This document shows positions 27,064 through 36,809 of a DNA stretch of 64,000 bases, piece by piece. The DNA comes from Microcoleus sp036704825. Its GTDB lineage: Bacteria; Cyanobacteriota; Cyanobacteriia; Cyanobacteriales; Microcoleaceae. The position numbers were made by a program, and so were the translations under genes. Position 1 is the stretch's first letter. Each line of letters begins with the position of its first letter. The notes under the pieces were generated by a model. The model did not search any database. It saw only the letters and a program-made list of their open reading frames with translations, and was not told the origin of the DNA. The stretch lies in assembly GCA_036704825.1 (NCBI GenBank), contig JAUBSN010000040.1:9365-73364 (forward strand). The letters are read 5' to 3'.

Positions 27064-28209
27064 ATGGCTGAATCTTCCAATTGGACGCACCTGCACGCTC
27101 AAGTGCACAGGACGCTGCTGTACCGACAAATATTGCCATCAAATCAGCGATTGCTAGTAGCAGTATCCGGCGGACAAGATTCTCTGTGTTTAATTAAATT
27201 ACTGCTAGATTTGCAGCCAAAATGGGGCTGGAATCTAGCGATTGTGCACTGCGATCACCGTTGGCGTTCTGACTCGGAAGCCTCGGCCAATCATGTAGAA
27301 CAATTAGCTAAAAGCTGGGGAATATCCTACTATTTGGAAACAGCCTCGGACATCCCCAAAACAGAAGCAGCCGCGAGACAGTGGCGGTATCAAGCTTTAA
27401 CCGAAATTGCGATCGCCCACAACTACCCCTACATTGTTACAGGCCACACAGCCAGCGATCGCGCCGAAACACTCCTCTACAACCTGATTCGCGGCAGCGG
27501 CGCCGACGGACTTTCCGCCCTCACCTGGACACGGGATCTCGCCGATTTTCGATTGCCGATTGCCGATTTTAGATTGGGGAATTCCGGCGAAAATCCCAAC
27601 TCCCAAATACCTGCCGATTTTAAATTGGAAAATCAGGATGAAAATTCCCAATCGAAAATCCCAAATCTCAAATCTAAAATCTATTTAGTTCGTCCCTTGC
27701 TCGAAATAACTCGATCGCAAACAGGTCAATTTTGTCAAGAGCAAAAACTACCCATTTGGGAAGACTGTACAAATCAAGACTTGCAATATACGCGCAACCG
27801 GATTCGATCGGAATTATTGCCTTATTTGGAAACTCATTTCAACCCAAAAGCCCAACAAGCCCTAGCTCAAACAGCCGAACTCCTCCGCGCCGACGTAGAA
27901 TATCTCGAACTTGCAGCCAGCGAGTTGCTACAGCGAGCAATGTCTCCCATTGCAGACAATCCGCAGGTGAATTTTCAACTTCCCGTCAAGTTAAATCGCC
28001 CGATTTTGCGGGAAGCACCCCTGGCCTTGCAGCGACGGGCAATGCGGCAACTACTGCAACAAATATTGCCCTCGGCGCCCAGCTTTGAAAGCGTAGAAAA
28101 ACTAACAAGCTTAATAGTAGCGCCCAACCGATCGCAAACCGATCCATTTCTGGGAGGAGCGATCGGTCGAGTCGAACATCCTTCGATAATTTTACATATT
28201 AAATTTTAA
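27064..28209 (+). CDS. tilS: tRNA(Ile)-lysidine synthetase
   Basis: 381 residues. The PP-loop ATP-binding motif SGGQDS (35-40), HCDHRWR and GHTASDRAETLLYNLIRGSGADGL are all present. The enzyme converts C34 of the tRNA-Ile CAU anticodon to lysidine so that it reads AUA; it is essential. Between ~160 and ~206 lies an unusual insertion (repeated DFRL/DFKL and SKIPNLKSKI) encoded by the same GATTTTA/AAATCTA repeats found between genes, after which the normal VRPLLEITRSQ resumes. ATG 27064. The 3' end overlaps hmpF tail to tail by 4 bp. Confidence 0.93.
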   Translation: MAESSNWTHLHAQVHRTLLYRQILPSNQRLLVAVSGGQDSLCLIKLLLDLQPKWGWNLAIVHCDHRWRSDSEASANHVEQLAKSWGISYYLETASDIPKTEAAARQWRYQALTEIAIAHNYPYIVTGHTASDRAETLLYNLIRGSGADGLSALTWTRDLADFRLPIADFRLGNSGENPNSQIPADFKLENQDENSQSKIPNLKSKIYLVRPLLEITRSQTGQFCQEQKLPIWEDCTNQDLQYTRNRIRSELLPYLETHFNPKAQQALAQTAELLRADVEYLELAASELLQRAMSPIADNPQVNFQLPVKLNRPILREAPLALQRRAMRQLLQQILPSAPSFESVEKLTSLIVAPNRSQTDPFLGGAIGRVEHPSIILHIKF

Positions 28210-29951
28210 GCTGCGATCAAACCCGAAATGACTTGCCGCAACTCGGAAACTACCCGATCTTGCTCGTCTCTCGTCTGCTGCACCCGATCGAGTTCCCCTG
28301 CCACCGCTTCGAGCTTTTGGCGTAGGGCATTCAAATTGTCCTGCACCGGCTGCAACATTTCTTGATAAACATTCAGCCTGCCCCAGAGTTGCGCCACTGC
28401 ACCTTTCTGGTTGAACAAATTCTGCTCTAACTGCTTGAGCTCGTAGCGTTTCGCTTCACTTTCCCCATTTTGGCGGTTGACATTTGCCTCCATTTGGGAT
28501 ATCGCTTCCCGCACCTGCTGAATTTCGTTTTCCAGTCTTTGCAATTCTTGGCTTTGCTGCTGCCGCTGAGTATCGAGCTGTGCGACAATCGGCCCCAAAT
28601 CAATATCTCCTCGCTCTTGTTTTGGAGCATTAGCAGTACCCAGCCGCCGCCACAGCACTCCCTGATGCTGTTTCAAAACATCTTCCCGTTCCTGCAACCG
28701 GAGGCGCTGTCCCACCAGAGTTTCGTTTAACATCTGATAACTTTCGAGTTCATCTGCCATTTCATTTTCCAAAGCGAGGCGATCGTACTCGGAAGCCGCT
28801 TGAATTTTCTCTTGCAGTTCCTCGATCGTCTCCCGCTGCAGAGTCAACTCCTCCTCTTGATCGTTAACAAACCGGAACACCTTTTCCAAATCCTGTTGCA
28901 GGTGTTGCACCAGCCCCTGTAACTCATCAACAGGCATCTTCTCCAAAGCTGACACATCTACTTTCTGCTCCGTACCCGCAGCACCCGAAGCAGATGCGAG
29001 CCTGGAAACTTGCTGGTAAAGGTCTTCCACCGCCCGCACCTGCAAAGACACCGACTGAGCCTGGTCTTGCTTAGCGCTGAGGGTACTTTGCTGCCCTTTG
29101 AGTTCCGCCCGAGCCCCGGCCAAAGCATCTTGAGATTGATACCACTCTTGCCAGCGGTTTTGGAGGCTCTGATTTTGTCGATCGACCTCTTCTTGTTGCT
29201 GTTGAGCTATGCTCTGTTTTTGCTCCAACTCCTGCCAGTGCCGATCCAGAATTGCCTGCTGAGCGCCCACGGCACCAAGAGACTGATTCAGTTGTTCCCG
29301 CACCCCTTGGGCCGAAGCAATTGCCCCTCCCAGCTTCTGCATCAACTCCTGAATCCTCTGGGTCTGCTGCTCGTCAATCGCTGCGCCCTGCGGGGCCTCA
29401 GACTGCTGCTGGGTCACCCGTTGCTGCTCGCCCCGCAACTGTTCCCAAGCCGTCTCTATTTCTACCCGGCTGCGATCGACTTCTTCTCGCAATCGGTTAG
29501 CTTCATCTCGAGTATTTTCAATTTCCGAGCGCTGAGCCTCCAGCCGCTCCAACTCCTCTTCCATTTGAGCCAACTGCTCTTCGCGGGCTTGCATTTCCAT
29601 TTCCCGGCGATTGAGTTCCTGACTCGAAAACGTCAGAGAAGCCTTCCACTGTTCAATTTCCTCTTCCTTATCCTTAAACTTGTCCTGCAATCGCGAGAAA
29701 TTTTGCAGAATGCTCACCAACTGGCGGGCCGCCTCCTGAATCCGCTGCACTTGCTTGCTAGCGCTCAACTCAACTAGCACTAGCGTGCCGTCGTTAAACT
29801 TATTAGCTTCCTCAACTGGGATCGCGTCATCGCCTGGTACGGCGCTCCAGTTATGTTCGCCCCGCTGACAAGCTAGCAGTTTCAGTTCAGCCTTACCGCC
29901 ACCGAGACCAAAGCCGCTTCTCTGTTTTTGTACTTCCGCTAGATACAGCAC
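28206..29951 (-). CDS. hmpF: Pilus motility taxis protein HmpF
   Basis: 581 residues. The N-terminal ~60 residues (MLYLAEVQKQRSGFGLGGGKAELKLLACQRGEHNWSAV) are the conserved HmpF head; the rest is a long predicted coiled coil, very rich in Gln/Glu/Leu. In Nostoc punctiforme HmpF is needed for hormogonium motility and type IV pilus extension and marks the active pole. Its position divergent from a chemotaxis operon supports the call. ATG 29951. The opposite strand carries a long Leu-rich frame that is only a shadow. Confidence 0.88.
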   Translation of the reverse strand: MLYLAEVQKQRSGFGLGGGKAELKLLACQRGEHNWSAVPGDDAIPVEEANKFNDGTLVLVELSASKQVQRIQEAARQLVSILQNFSRLQDKFKDKEEEIEQWKASLTFSSQELNRREMEMQAREEQLAQMEEELERLEAQRSEIENTRDEANRLREEVDRSRVEIETAWEQLRGEQQRVTQQQSEAPQGAAIDEQQTQRIQELMQKLGGAIASAQGVREQLNQSLGAVGAQQAILDRHWQELEQKQSIAQQQQEEVDRQNQSLQNRWQEWYQSQDALAGARAELKGQQSTLSAKQDQAQSVSLQVRAVEDLYQQVSRLASASGAAGTEQKVDVSALEKMPVDELQGLVQHLQQDLEKVFRFVNDQEEELTLQRETIEELQEKIQAASEYDRLALENEMADELESYQMLNETLVGQRLRLQEREDVLKQHQGVLWRRLGTANAPKQERGDIDLGPIVAQLDTQRQQQSQELQRLENEIQQVREAISQMEANVNRQNGESEAKRYELKQLEQNLFNQKGAVAQLWGRLNVYQEMLQPVQDNLNALRQKLEAVAGELDRVQQTRDEQDRVVSELRQVISGLIAA

Positions 29952-30098
29952 ACTAATAGTCCTCTGCTTCGTAAAACCTATCCCAACTTACTTTAAGTTA
30001 CTTAAAGACCTAAAAGATAAGTGGTGTTTACTTCCTACGCTGTTGGGTAGACGGCTAATCCCAACATAAGTAGGCTATCCCCCTTAAGCCAAAGGTTC

Positions 30099-30135
30099 TT
30101 GACTAAAGATAACACTGCGTGGCATCTTTAGTCAA
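30099..30135. promoter_or_regulatory. Perfect 12-bp inverted repeat in the hmpF-hmpA divergent region
   Basis: TTGACTAAAGAT (30099-30110) and ATCTTTAGTCAA (30124-30135) are exact complements with a 13-nt spacer, ~148 bp upstream of hmpF. The surroundings are full of TAAGTA/TTACTT motifs (29985-30210). It is a candidate operator or leader hairpin for hmpF. Confidence 0.45.
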
Positions 30136-30412
30136 CTTACCTAAAGTAAATAAGTACAGGCAAGTAAGGATAACTTTTTGCCGCTTAAGTCTTACTTTTT
30201 GGTATCGTTTGCCCGATCGGGGGATAGCATTTTTTCCTAACTATAGCAGCACTCACGCATAGCACTGCCTCATGGGAGAGCGTCCAGAAAGCACGGCCGC
30301 CGCCGGCTTTCTTTCCGAATAACAGAGCAGTATCAATGCCGCTTGATTAAAGACTAGCTCTCACTGCCGGAACTGCCATAGCCCAAACCTCAAAAAAGTC
30401 AGTCTGTCAACA

Positions 30413-30627
30413 TTGGTAACAAGTTAAGCTAAAAAAGCATTTGTCAATCAGCAATTACGATCGAGATTTACTCGGATTTTGGGCCCAAAACTGAGATTTG
30501 GGCGATCGTGTCGGGGGTGATATTTATACCTACTCCCTCTCAAATCGTGAATTTTCCACTCCCAAAAAAAACAGTTTTTTTGAGTAATATTACTGATTGA
30601 CAAATGCAATTAAGTTTTAACTTGTCA
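30413..30627. mobile_element. MITE-like element, copy 1 (~215 bp, ~40-bp terminal inverted repeats)
   Basis: Nearly the same sequence recurs at 60479-60700. The left end (AACAAGTTAAGCT...GCATTTGTCAATCAG) and right end (CTGATTGACAAATGC...TTAACTTGTCA) are imperfect inverted repeats of ~40 bp. No coding capacity. This is the architecture of a non-autonomous transposable element. Confidence 0.7.
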
Positions 30628-31062
30628 GCAAGGGTCTGTCAAAAACTTTCTATTGATTGTACCAGGCTTTAGTTGGGGGTCGATCGTGAACCAAGCCCTC
30701 GCCGCGGGGGGCAGCGAGGGCCATCCTCCGGCGGACTGGGGATTTGAACCGCGCTGCCTTAGAATAGGGTAATAACGCGAGCCTATGACGCTCGCTGCGG
30801 GCGAGCAAAAAGGTCGATCGGCACTGAGGGAATACAAGGTGAAACTCTACACTTAGAGAATGCCTCGAGTTTGGCAGTTTCAGCTTGCGGACTGGTAGCG
30901 AGGCCCGGGAGTGGCAGCAAGTATCGCCCTTTCATCAATTCCCAATTGTCACAGCGGCATCAGCGCGTAAATTATTGACGGAAACTAAAGTCAATCTTTG
31001 CGCCAGCACACAGTCTTTCCGAGCTCAGACGCCAACGGTTTTAAGGAGGACACTTTAGCTGC
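30628..31062. other. Leader region of the hmp operon
   Basis: No gene is supported. GC-rich inverted segments occur at 30695-30740 and 30780-30805, with a short GGGGATTTGAACC motif at 30737-30749 that resembles a tRNA T-arm but lacks a matching stem. A clear ribosome site TAAGGAGG lies at 31041-31048 before hmpA. Confidence 0.5.
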
Positions 31063-32301
31063 ATGCAGGGAAATTTGAGTGAAATAGACATCCGCAGCAT
31101 CCTGCAATTGATTGAGTTAGGTCAGCGAACTGGAGAACTGTTCGTAGAGGCTTACACCTCCACCGGCAGCAGCACGGGTACTCAACCTACCCCGCGCTCC
31201 CTTGCAGGACAATCCTGGTATGTCTTCTGCTTCAACGGTCAGATTATTTACGCTACCCAGAGTGCGGGCAGTTTGTTTCGGTTGCGCGACTACCTGCGCC
31301 GCTACAAAGCAGATACCGCCCTCGACAAAATCCAAGTTCCCTATATGGCATCTACCAATGCCCCAGAATACGGCTATCTATGGGTCCTGCTAGAAAACCA
31401 CATCCTCACCCCAGCTCAAGGGCGCAACATCATCCAGAGCATGATCCACGAAACCCTATTTGACTTGCTCAGTCTCCACCAGGGTTCCTTCACTTTTGAA
31501 ATGGGCCCAGCTTTGGCTCCTCAACTGACCAGCTTAGAAATTAGCTCGCTGCTGGCGAAGATAGTCAAACAGGTGCAGCAGTGGAAGCAGTTTCACCCTC
31601 ACATTCAGTCGCCCAACCAATGCCCGGTGATTTCAGACGCCTCTGAGCTGCGAGTCGCGCTGCCTGTCAATACCTTTAATACTCTCAGACGCTGGGCCGA
31701 CGGGCACACTTCGATCCGCCAAATGGCGCGCTACCTCAACCGAGACGTGCTCACTGTCGCTAAGGCGATTTACCCCTTTGTGCAGCAGGGATTGGTGCAA
31801 GTATTTTACGAACCCTCTGTTACACCGACCAACAACAAAAAAGAATGGTCGTCCCCAGAAACCAAGGTCAAGAGAGTTGTCTGTATTGACGACGACAATA
31901 TTATTCGCAAAACAGTCGAGTCAATTTTAAACGAACACGGTTACGAAGCTACTGCGATCGGCAATCCGCTCCAAGCCCTGAGTTTGGTGTTTCAACTCAA
32001 ACCCGATTTAATTTTGTGTGACATCGCCATGCCGGAACTCGACGGCTACGAAATTTGCGCCATGCTGCGAAATTCTACCGCTTTCCGGCAGACGCCGATC
32101 GTTATGCTGACGGGCATCGACGGATTTATCGACCGCGTTAAAGCCCGCATGGCCGGAGCTACAGACTTTTACACGAAACCTTTTGGTGAAAGCGAGTTAT
32201 TGATGCTGGTAGAAAAATATGTGGGTCCGGGCTACCCTCGGGTCAATCTCTCGGAAAGATTATTAGACCGCTCGCTAGAAGACCATTTAGAAGAAAAGTA
32301 A
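31063..32301 (+). CDS. hmpA: PatA/PilG-type response regulator: PATAN (DUF4388) plus REC
   Basis: 412 residues. Residues 1-~255 form the PATAN/DUF4388 region (MQGNLSEIDIRSILQLIELGQRTGELFV..., then LTPAQGRNIIQSMIHETLFDLL). Residues ~268-385 are a receiver domain with the acidic pocket (VVCIDDDNIIRKT), phospho-acceptor Asp (LILCDIAMPELDGYEI) and the switch Lys (FYTKPFGE). PilG/HmpA-type regulators receive phosphate from the hybrid CheA and link light or chemical signals to type IV pili. First gene of the rightward operon; divergent from hmpF. Confidence 0.85.
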   Translation: MQGNLSEIDIRSILQLIELGQRTGELFVEAYTSTGSSTGTQPTPRSLAGQSWYVFCFNGQIIYATQSAGSLFRLRDYLRRYKADTALDKIQVPYMASTNAPEYGYLWVLLENHILTPAQGRNIIQSMIHETLFDLLSLHQGSFTFEMGPALAPQLTSLEISSLLAKIVKQVQQWKQFHPHIQSPNQCPVISDASELRVALPVNTFNTLRRWADGHTSIRQMARYLNRDVLTVAKAIYPFVQQGLVQVFYEPSVTPTNNKKEWSSPETKVKRVVCIDDDNIIRKTVESILNEHGYEATAIGNPLQALSLVFQLKPDLILCDIAMPELDGYEICAMLRNSTAFRQTPIVMLTGIDGFIDRVKARMAGATDFYTKPFGESELLMLVEKYVGPGYPRVNLSERLLDRSLEDHLEEK

Positions 32302-32977
32302 CTTTCGCACCTACGCCATGATGGGAGCTTTTTGTACCTGCAATTAGATCGAGTCTCCGCCACCAAGAGAAAGCTGGGGGTACTATTGGCGATCGCACCA
32401 TAAACTAGAATGTATTAATCCGCGCGCTGGCATAAGGGCGTCGGTAAAACTCTGTTCAATTTCTAGACCCATCTGGGTCTAACACGCTCAAAGTGCAAAT
32501 ATAATATACTTGTTCTCCACTTGCAGCCGCTCCGAAAAACTGATTTACAGAGCTACTTATTGCTAGGTATTTCTGTACAAAGTCAGAGAGTCCAATTCTC
32601 AGTCTTAAATGACTCCGTTCATGATTGTCGCGACACCAGCCATGTCAACAACTCCTCGCCAATCCGAGTATCGGTTTAGCATTCATCGCAGAAATTACCC
32701 AGAGTTTTACCAATTGAGACGGCGGTGGGAGTACAAAGTTAAGCTTTAGGGGTTTCAATTTAATTGTTCGCAGTCGATTTGAACTAATTTGCAAGCATTG
32801 GTGGCGCGAATTTATTGATGGCAGTCAATTATTGACGGAGAAAATTTATTGCCAAGGGCCTCCGGCAGTCGCGCCACTCACTCCTTGGCTGTGTCAAGTT
32901 TTCACCGTCGAAGTTTCGCTCGGGTTCTTCTTGAGGGGAAACCTCAACAATTTGCTAGAAATGCAGGTGTCAGAATT
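32302..32977. other. Unusually long hmpA-hmpC spacer; no cheY found
   Basis: In related operons a short CheY (hmpB/pilH) lies here. Here 676 bp hold no receiver-domain frame on either strand. The only small frame of note is 32642-32749 (35 codons, basic and aromatic, ending EYKVKL), for which no ribosome site is evident. A TTG at 32849 would extend hmpC by 43 unlikely residues. Confidence 0.5.
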
Positions 32978-33514
32978 ATGATTAGCGGTAGCCCAGACTT
33001 TATATTACCAGGACTAGGCGTAGATCCGGCTCCGGAATTCCAAGAACTAGAAACTCCCGAAGGCGAGCTGCACCTGCGGTTCTACGTTCCTTCGGGGAAC
33101 GAGTTCGCACTGCCGGCGACAGGAATTAGAGAGGTACTATCCCCGTCCCCAGACCGCATGACACCGATCCCCAACGTTTCCTCTTTGCTTTTAGGTACGC
33201 TAAATATGAGAGGACGAGTGATTTGGGTGGCAGACCTCGGCCAATTTCTGGGAGACCAAACACCTCTGAACACCGATAGACCCGAAATCCCGATCGTGGC
33301 TGTGGAAGACCAAGACACGATTTTGGGGCTGGCAGTCGATCGAATTGTGGGGATGGACTGGCTCGACGTAGAGCAACTGCACTCTCAGAACAATGCACCA
33401 GACGGCATGATTCCATTTCTGAGGGGAGAATGGATGTTAGGTGCACAAGCGACTAAAGTGCTCCGACTGCTAGATCAAGTGAAAATTCTGCGCTCGGCGC
33501 GGTGGGCAGCGTGA
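32978..33514 (+). CDS. hmpC: CheW-like adaptor protein
   Basis: 178 residues from ATG 32978, which I prefer over an upstream TTG (32849) because the first 43 residues of the longer form are Arg/Ser-rich and not CheW-like. The body has the CheW fold signature: LRFYVPSGNEFALPATGIREVL, PIPNVSSLLLGTLNMRGRVIWVADLGQFL, ILGLAVDRIVGM. It would couple the membrane receptor (hmpD) to the CheA kinase (hmpE). 148 bp before hmpD, with an AAATCTA/AAATCTC repeat in between. Confidence 0.88.
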   Translation: MISGSPDFILPGLGVDPAPEFQELETPEGELHLRFYVPSGNEFALPATGIREVLSPSPDRMTPIPNVSSLLLGTLNMRGRVIWVADLGQFLGDQTPLNTDRPEIPIVAVEDQDTILGLAVDRIVGMDWLDVEQLHSQNNAPDGMIPFLRGEWMLGAQATKVLRLLDQVKILRSARWAA

Positions 33515-33662
33515 AATCGATTTTAGATTTGCGATTTGCGATTTTCGATTGAGGTCTAACCATCAACAGTCACACGACGTGAGGCGCGCATCTAAACATT
33601 CAATTCAAGATAAAAAATCTCAAATCTCAAATCTAAAATCTCAAATCCAAAGAGGGCGGCAA

Positions 33663-36600
33663 ATGGCAACAAGTACCAACTTTCAGCAGGACTACCAACG
33701 GGCAGAAGCGGCCTACATGGATGGCAATTATTCCGAAGCTGCAGCCCTAGTTTATCAATTAGTAGAAGATTTTCCCGAAGACCCCAGCGCTCGCCTGCTG
33801 TGCGGACACATTTACTGCTACGGACTGCAACAGTATGAGGTGGCGCGGGAACAGTATACGGTTGTGCTAGGCCTGAGTGACGACCCAAGTTTGGTGGAAC
33901 ACGCTCACAGCGGAATTACCTACACAGACCAATTTTTATCTGGAGAACTGCAAACGGAAAATTTCGAGGCTTTGTCTGCTGAAACTGAATTAGAATTCTA
34001 CCCAGACTTATCTCTCGATGAAGGGTTAGAAGACCCGGATTTGGAACTTTTCCAAGGAAATTCACCATCGCTTTCCTATACAAGTCAATCCCCAGACGAA
34101 ATGGAAAACGAGGACTTGGCAGACTTGGGCATGAGCGGCTTGGGGTGGGAAGTAGAAGACGACGATGGCGCAGGCTTAGTCCCAGAAGATTTAGCCTCAG
34201 ATTCTAACCCCTTTGGTGGCGACAGCGGCGGAATGGCAGCTTATGCTGAGACCTCCGACTCGTTAGAAATAGACGAGTTTGCCGACTCGGACTTTGGAGA
34301 CCCTTTTGCCTTAAAAGATGATGGAGGGCTTGATGCTGCTGGCGTGTCTAGCAGCAAAGTGTCTGGGAAAAGCCCGCCTTACTCAGGAGATTCGTTTTCA
34401 GAAGCTCCAACTCAGATGCTCAACGGTCAAAGTTTTGCCCCTTCAGAAAGCGGGAATTCCTTTGACTCGAACGAACTCGACTCCCCCATCGGGCCCTCGG
34501 ACAATTTTGGCGAACCTTTTGGTGCGCTCGATTTGCCAGACGAATTCGACGATAACTCCGACTACGACTACCAATCCCCGCCCCAGAGCGGCCAAAATTA
34601 CGGTCGTAACAGACCTGAAGCCGAAGCAGAAGATCCCTTTGCCGAGGCGATGCCCTCGTCGGGTTTCGGGTCTTCTCGACCTCAAAACAAACAGCCGAAT
34701 AACGGGTCGGACTACTCGTCAAACTATTCGCTGGCGGAAGACGAAACGCTGTTGATGGGAGGTGCTGTCCCCAATTCTCAGTCGCCAAGGTCGAGCCGGG
34801 GACAATTTAATTCAGTCGATCCAGCCTCCGCCAACAGCAACGGTTACAGCGACTCGGAACCCCCGGCATTTGGCTCTAGAGACAACTTCGAGTTAGATGC
34901 TTTTGAAGACGACGCTTTCAGCGATTCTTTCTCTTTCGACGAAAACGAACAAGCAACAGCTTTCGGAGCTTCCGACAAGAACAGCAGCGCCTGGTCGTCA
35001 AAAGCTGGGAACGCTCAAGAACACAGCGACTTTTTAGACGAATTTGACGAGTTTGACGATTTTGGCAATTTGCCGGATTTTGATATCTCAGAAGATGCCA
35101 GCAGTTCAATATTGACTAGAGGCAACACCAATTTCGGCAACTCGACCAGCGGCATGATGGGAACGACCGGCAGCAGCCTGGACTTTGACAACAGCGATGG
35201 CTCAGCAATTCGGGATGACGAAATATTTAGCATAAGCGGCCCGGCTGATGCGTCTGTGCCGACTTTTTCTCCCACCGAAACAGAAGCGCTCGATACTTCG
35301 GTAACAGTAGAACAGGGGGGACTGGCTTTCTTGGAAAATGCCCCTTTGTTTACAAAACAGTTGTACACGGCAATCGGGGCGGGACTGGTTTCTCTGGTAG
35401 CTGTGGCTTTCGTCACCAACATTGCCTCCTATCAAGCTCTGCGGCAAGACAAACCGGAGGCGATCGTTTACCTGCGCCAAACAGGCTGGGTAATGACCGC
35501 AGCAGCAGGCTTTACGAGCTTTTTAACTTCTTGGGGCATCGGCCAGTTGATCGCCAAGCAGGTACGCAAGTCGTCGGATAATTTGCAAGCTCAGTTCGAT
35601 GCGGTGTCTCAAGGAACTTTGGACGCTCGCGCTACGGTTTACTCGGAAGATGAATTTGGCAAAATGGCTGCTAAATTCAACCACATGGCGAAGGTCATCC
35701 AAACTACGATTAGCGATACCAGGCGCAAGTCGGACGAGCAGGAACAGGCAAAAGAAGACTTGCAGCGCCAAGTGATTCGCTTGCTAGACGACGTGGAAGG
35801 AGCGGCCCGGGGTGACTTGACGGTGACTGCAGAAGTCACTGCAGACGTTTTGGGTGCTGTTGCTGACTCGTTTAACTTGACAATTCAAAATCTGCGCGAA
35901 ATTGTCCACCAGGTGAAGCAGGCGGCGCGGGAGGTCAGCAAAGGCGCTACGGATAGTGCCAAGTTTGCGGGCGATTTGTCTTCAGACGCGCTGCGGCAAG
36001 CTGAGGAATTGGCGGCAACGCTGAACTCGGTGCAAGTCCTCACCGATGCGATTCAGCGGGTCGCAGAGAGCGCTAGAGAGGCGGAAGAAGTGGCTCGGGG
36101 CGCGGCGGCAACGGCTCTCAAAGGAGGCGAGGCTGTGGAGCGAACGGTGGCCGGAATTTTGGAAATTCGCGAAACAGTAGCAGAAACCACGAGAAAAGTC
36201 AAGAGGTTGGCGGAAGCTTCTCAAGAAATTTCTAAGATTGTGGCTTTAATTGCGACGATCGCCTCCCGGACGAATTTGTTGGCCCTCAACGCCAGTATAG
36301 AGGCGGCGAGAGCTGGGGAAGCGGGCAGGGGTTTCGCGATCGTGGCAGACGAGGTGCGACAACTGGCAGACCGATCGGCTAAGTCTTTGAAAGAAATCGA
36401 ACAGATCGTGATGCAAATTCAAAGCGAAACCGGCGCGGTAATGACGGCGATGGAAGAAGGGACGCAGCAGGTTATTGAGGGGACAAAATTGGCAGAACAG
36501 GCGAAGCGATCGCTTGAAGATATCATTCAAGTAACTAACCGAATTGACGTGTTAGTGCGATCGATTACTGCCGACACTGTAGAGCAAAACGAAACAGCTC

Positions 36601-36761
36601 GCGCAGTGGCCAGTGTGATGCAGGCTGTCGAATTAACTGCTCAGGAAACGTCCCAAGAAGCGCAGCGAGTTTCGGGTGCTTTGCAAAATTTGGTGGGCGT
36701 TGCTCGCGACCTTTTGACATCGGTGGAAAGATTCCGAGTAGAAACAGCAGAAAGGCAGTAA
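33663..36761 (+). CDS. hmpD: Methyl-accepting chemotaxis protein (PilJ/HmpD type)
   Basis: 1032 residues from ATG 33663; an upstream ATG-like start at 33549 would translate a repeat tract, so I reject it. Order: TPR-like N-terminus ~1-95; a ~450-residue acidic Ser/Asp/Phe-rich region; two membrane helices (~564-589, ~608-628) with only a short loop between; HAMP segments ~630-750; MA signalling domain ~780-1030 with the conserved tip (TNLLALNASIEAARAGEAGRGFAIVADEVRQLA). The minimal periplasmic loop implies sensing through the large cytoplasmic N-terminus or partner proteins rather than an external ligand domain. Confidence 0.9.
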   Translation: MATSTNFQQDYQRAEAAYMDGNYSEAAALVYQLVEDFPEDPSARLLCGHIYCYGLQQYEVAREQYTVVLGLSDDPSLVEHAHSGITYTDQFLSGELQTENFEALSAETELEFYPDLSLDEGLEDPDLELFQGNSPSLSYTSQSPDEMENEDLADLGMSGLGWEVEDDDGAGLVPEDLASDSNPFGGDSGGMAAYAETSDSLEIDEFADSDFGDPFALKDDGGLDAAGVSSSKVSGKSPPYSGDSFSEAPTQMLNGQSFAPSESGNSFDSNELDSPIGPSDNFGEPFGALDLPDEFDDNSDYDYQSPPQSGQNYGRNRPEAEAEDPFAEAMPSSGFGSSRPQNKQPNNGSDYSSNYSLAEDETLLMGGAVPNSQSPRSSRGQFNSVDPASANSNGYSDSEPPAFGSRDNFELDAFEDDAFSDSFSFDENEQATAFGASDKNSSAWSSKAGNAQEHSDFLDEFDEFDDFGNLPDFDISEDASSSILTRGNTNFGNSTSGMMGTTGSSLDFDNSDGSAIRDDEIFSISGPADASVPTFSPTETEALDTSVTVEQGGLAFLENAPLFTKQLYTAIGAGLVSLVAVAFVTNIASYQALRQDKPEAIVYLRQTGWVMTAAAGFTSFLTSWGIGQLIAKQVRKSSDNLQAQFDAVSQGTLDARATVYSEDEFGKMAAKFNHMAKVIQTTISDTRRKSDEQEQAKEDLQRQVIRLLDDVEGAARGDLTVTAEVTADVLGAVADSFNLTIQNLREIVHQVKQAAREVSKGATDSAKFAGDLSSDALRQAEELAATLNSVQVLTDAIQRVAESAREAEEVARGAAATALKGGEAVERTVAGILEIRETVAETTRKVKRLAEASQEISKIVALIATIASRTNLLALNASIEAARAGEAGRGFAIVADEVRQLADRSAKSLKEIEQIVMQIQSETGAVMTAMEEGTQQVIEGTKLAEQAKRSLEDIIQVTNRIDVLVRSITADTVEQNETARAVASVMQAVELTAQETSQEAQRVSGALQNLVGVARDLLTSVERFRVETAERQ

Positions 36762-36809
36762 TCAATTGTCTAATGCTTTTTTTGCTGGCTGATTTACAAG
36801 CACGTTAGT

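Noticed and set aside
29010..29777. 255-codon plus-strand frame opposite hmpF
   Set aside because: Leu-rich shadow of the Gln/Glu coiled-coil codons.
30700..30810. tRNA-like 3' motif (GGGGATTTGAACC on the plus strand) near the hmp operon leader
   Set aside because: The stem bases around the T-loop do not pair and no D- or anticodon arm can be folded; probably chance or a very degenerate fragment.
32642..32749. 35-codon frame in the hmpA-hmpC gap
   Set aside because: Too short, no ribosome site and no similarity to a CheY; kept only as a note in the spacer entry.
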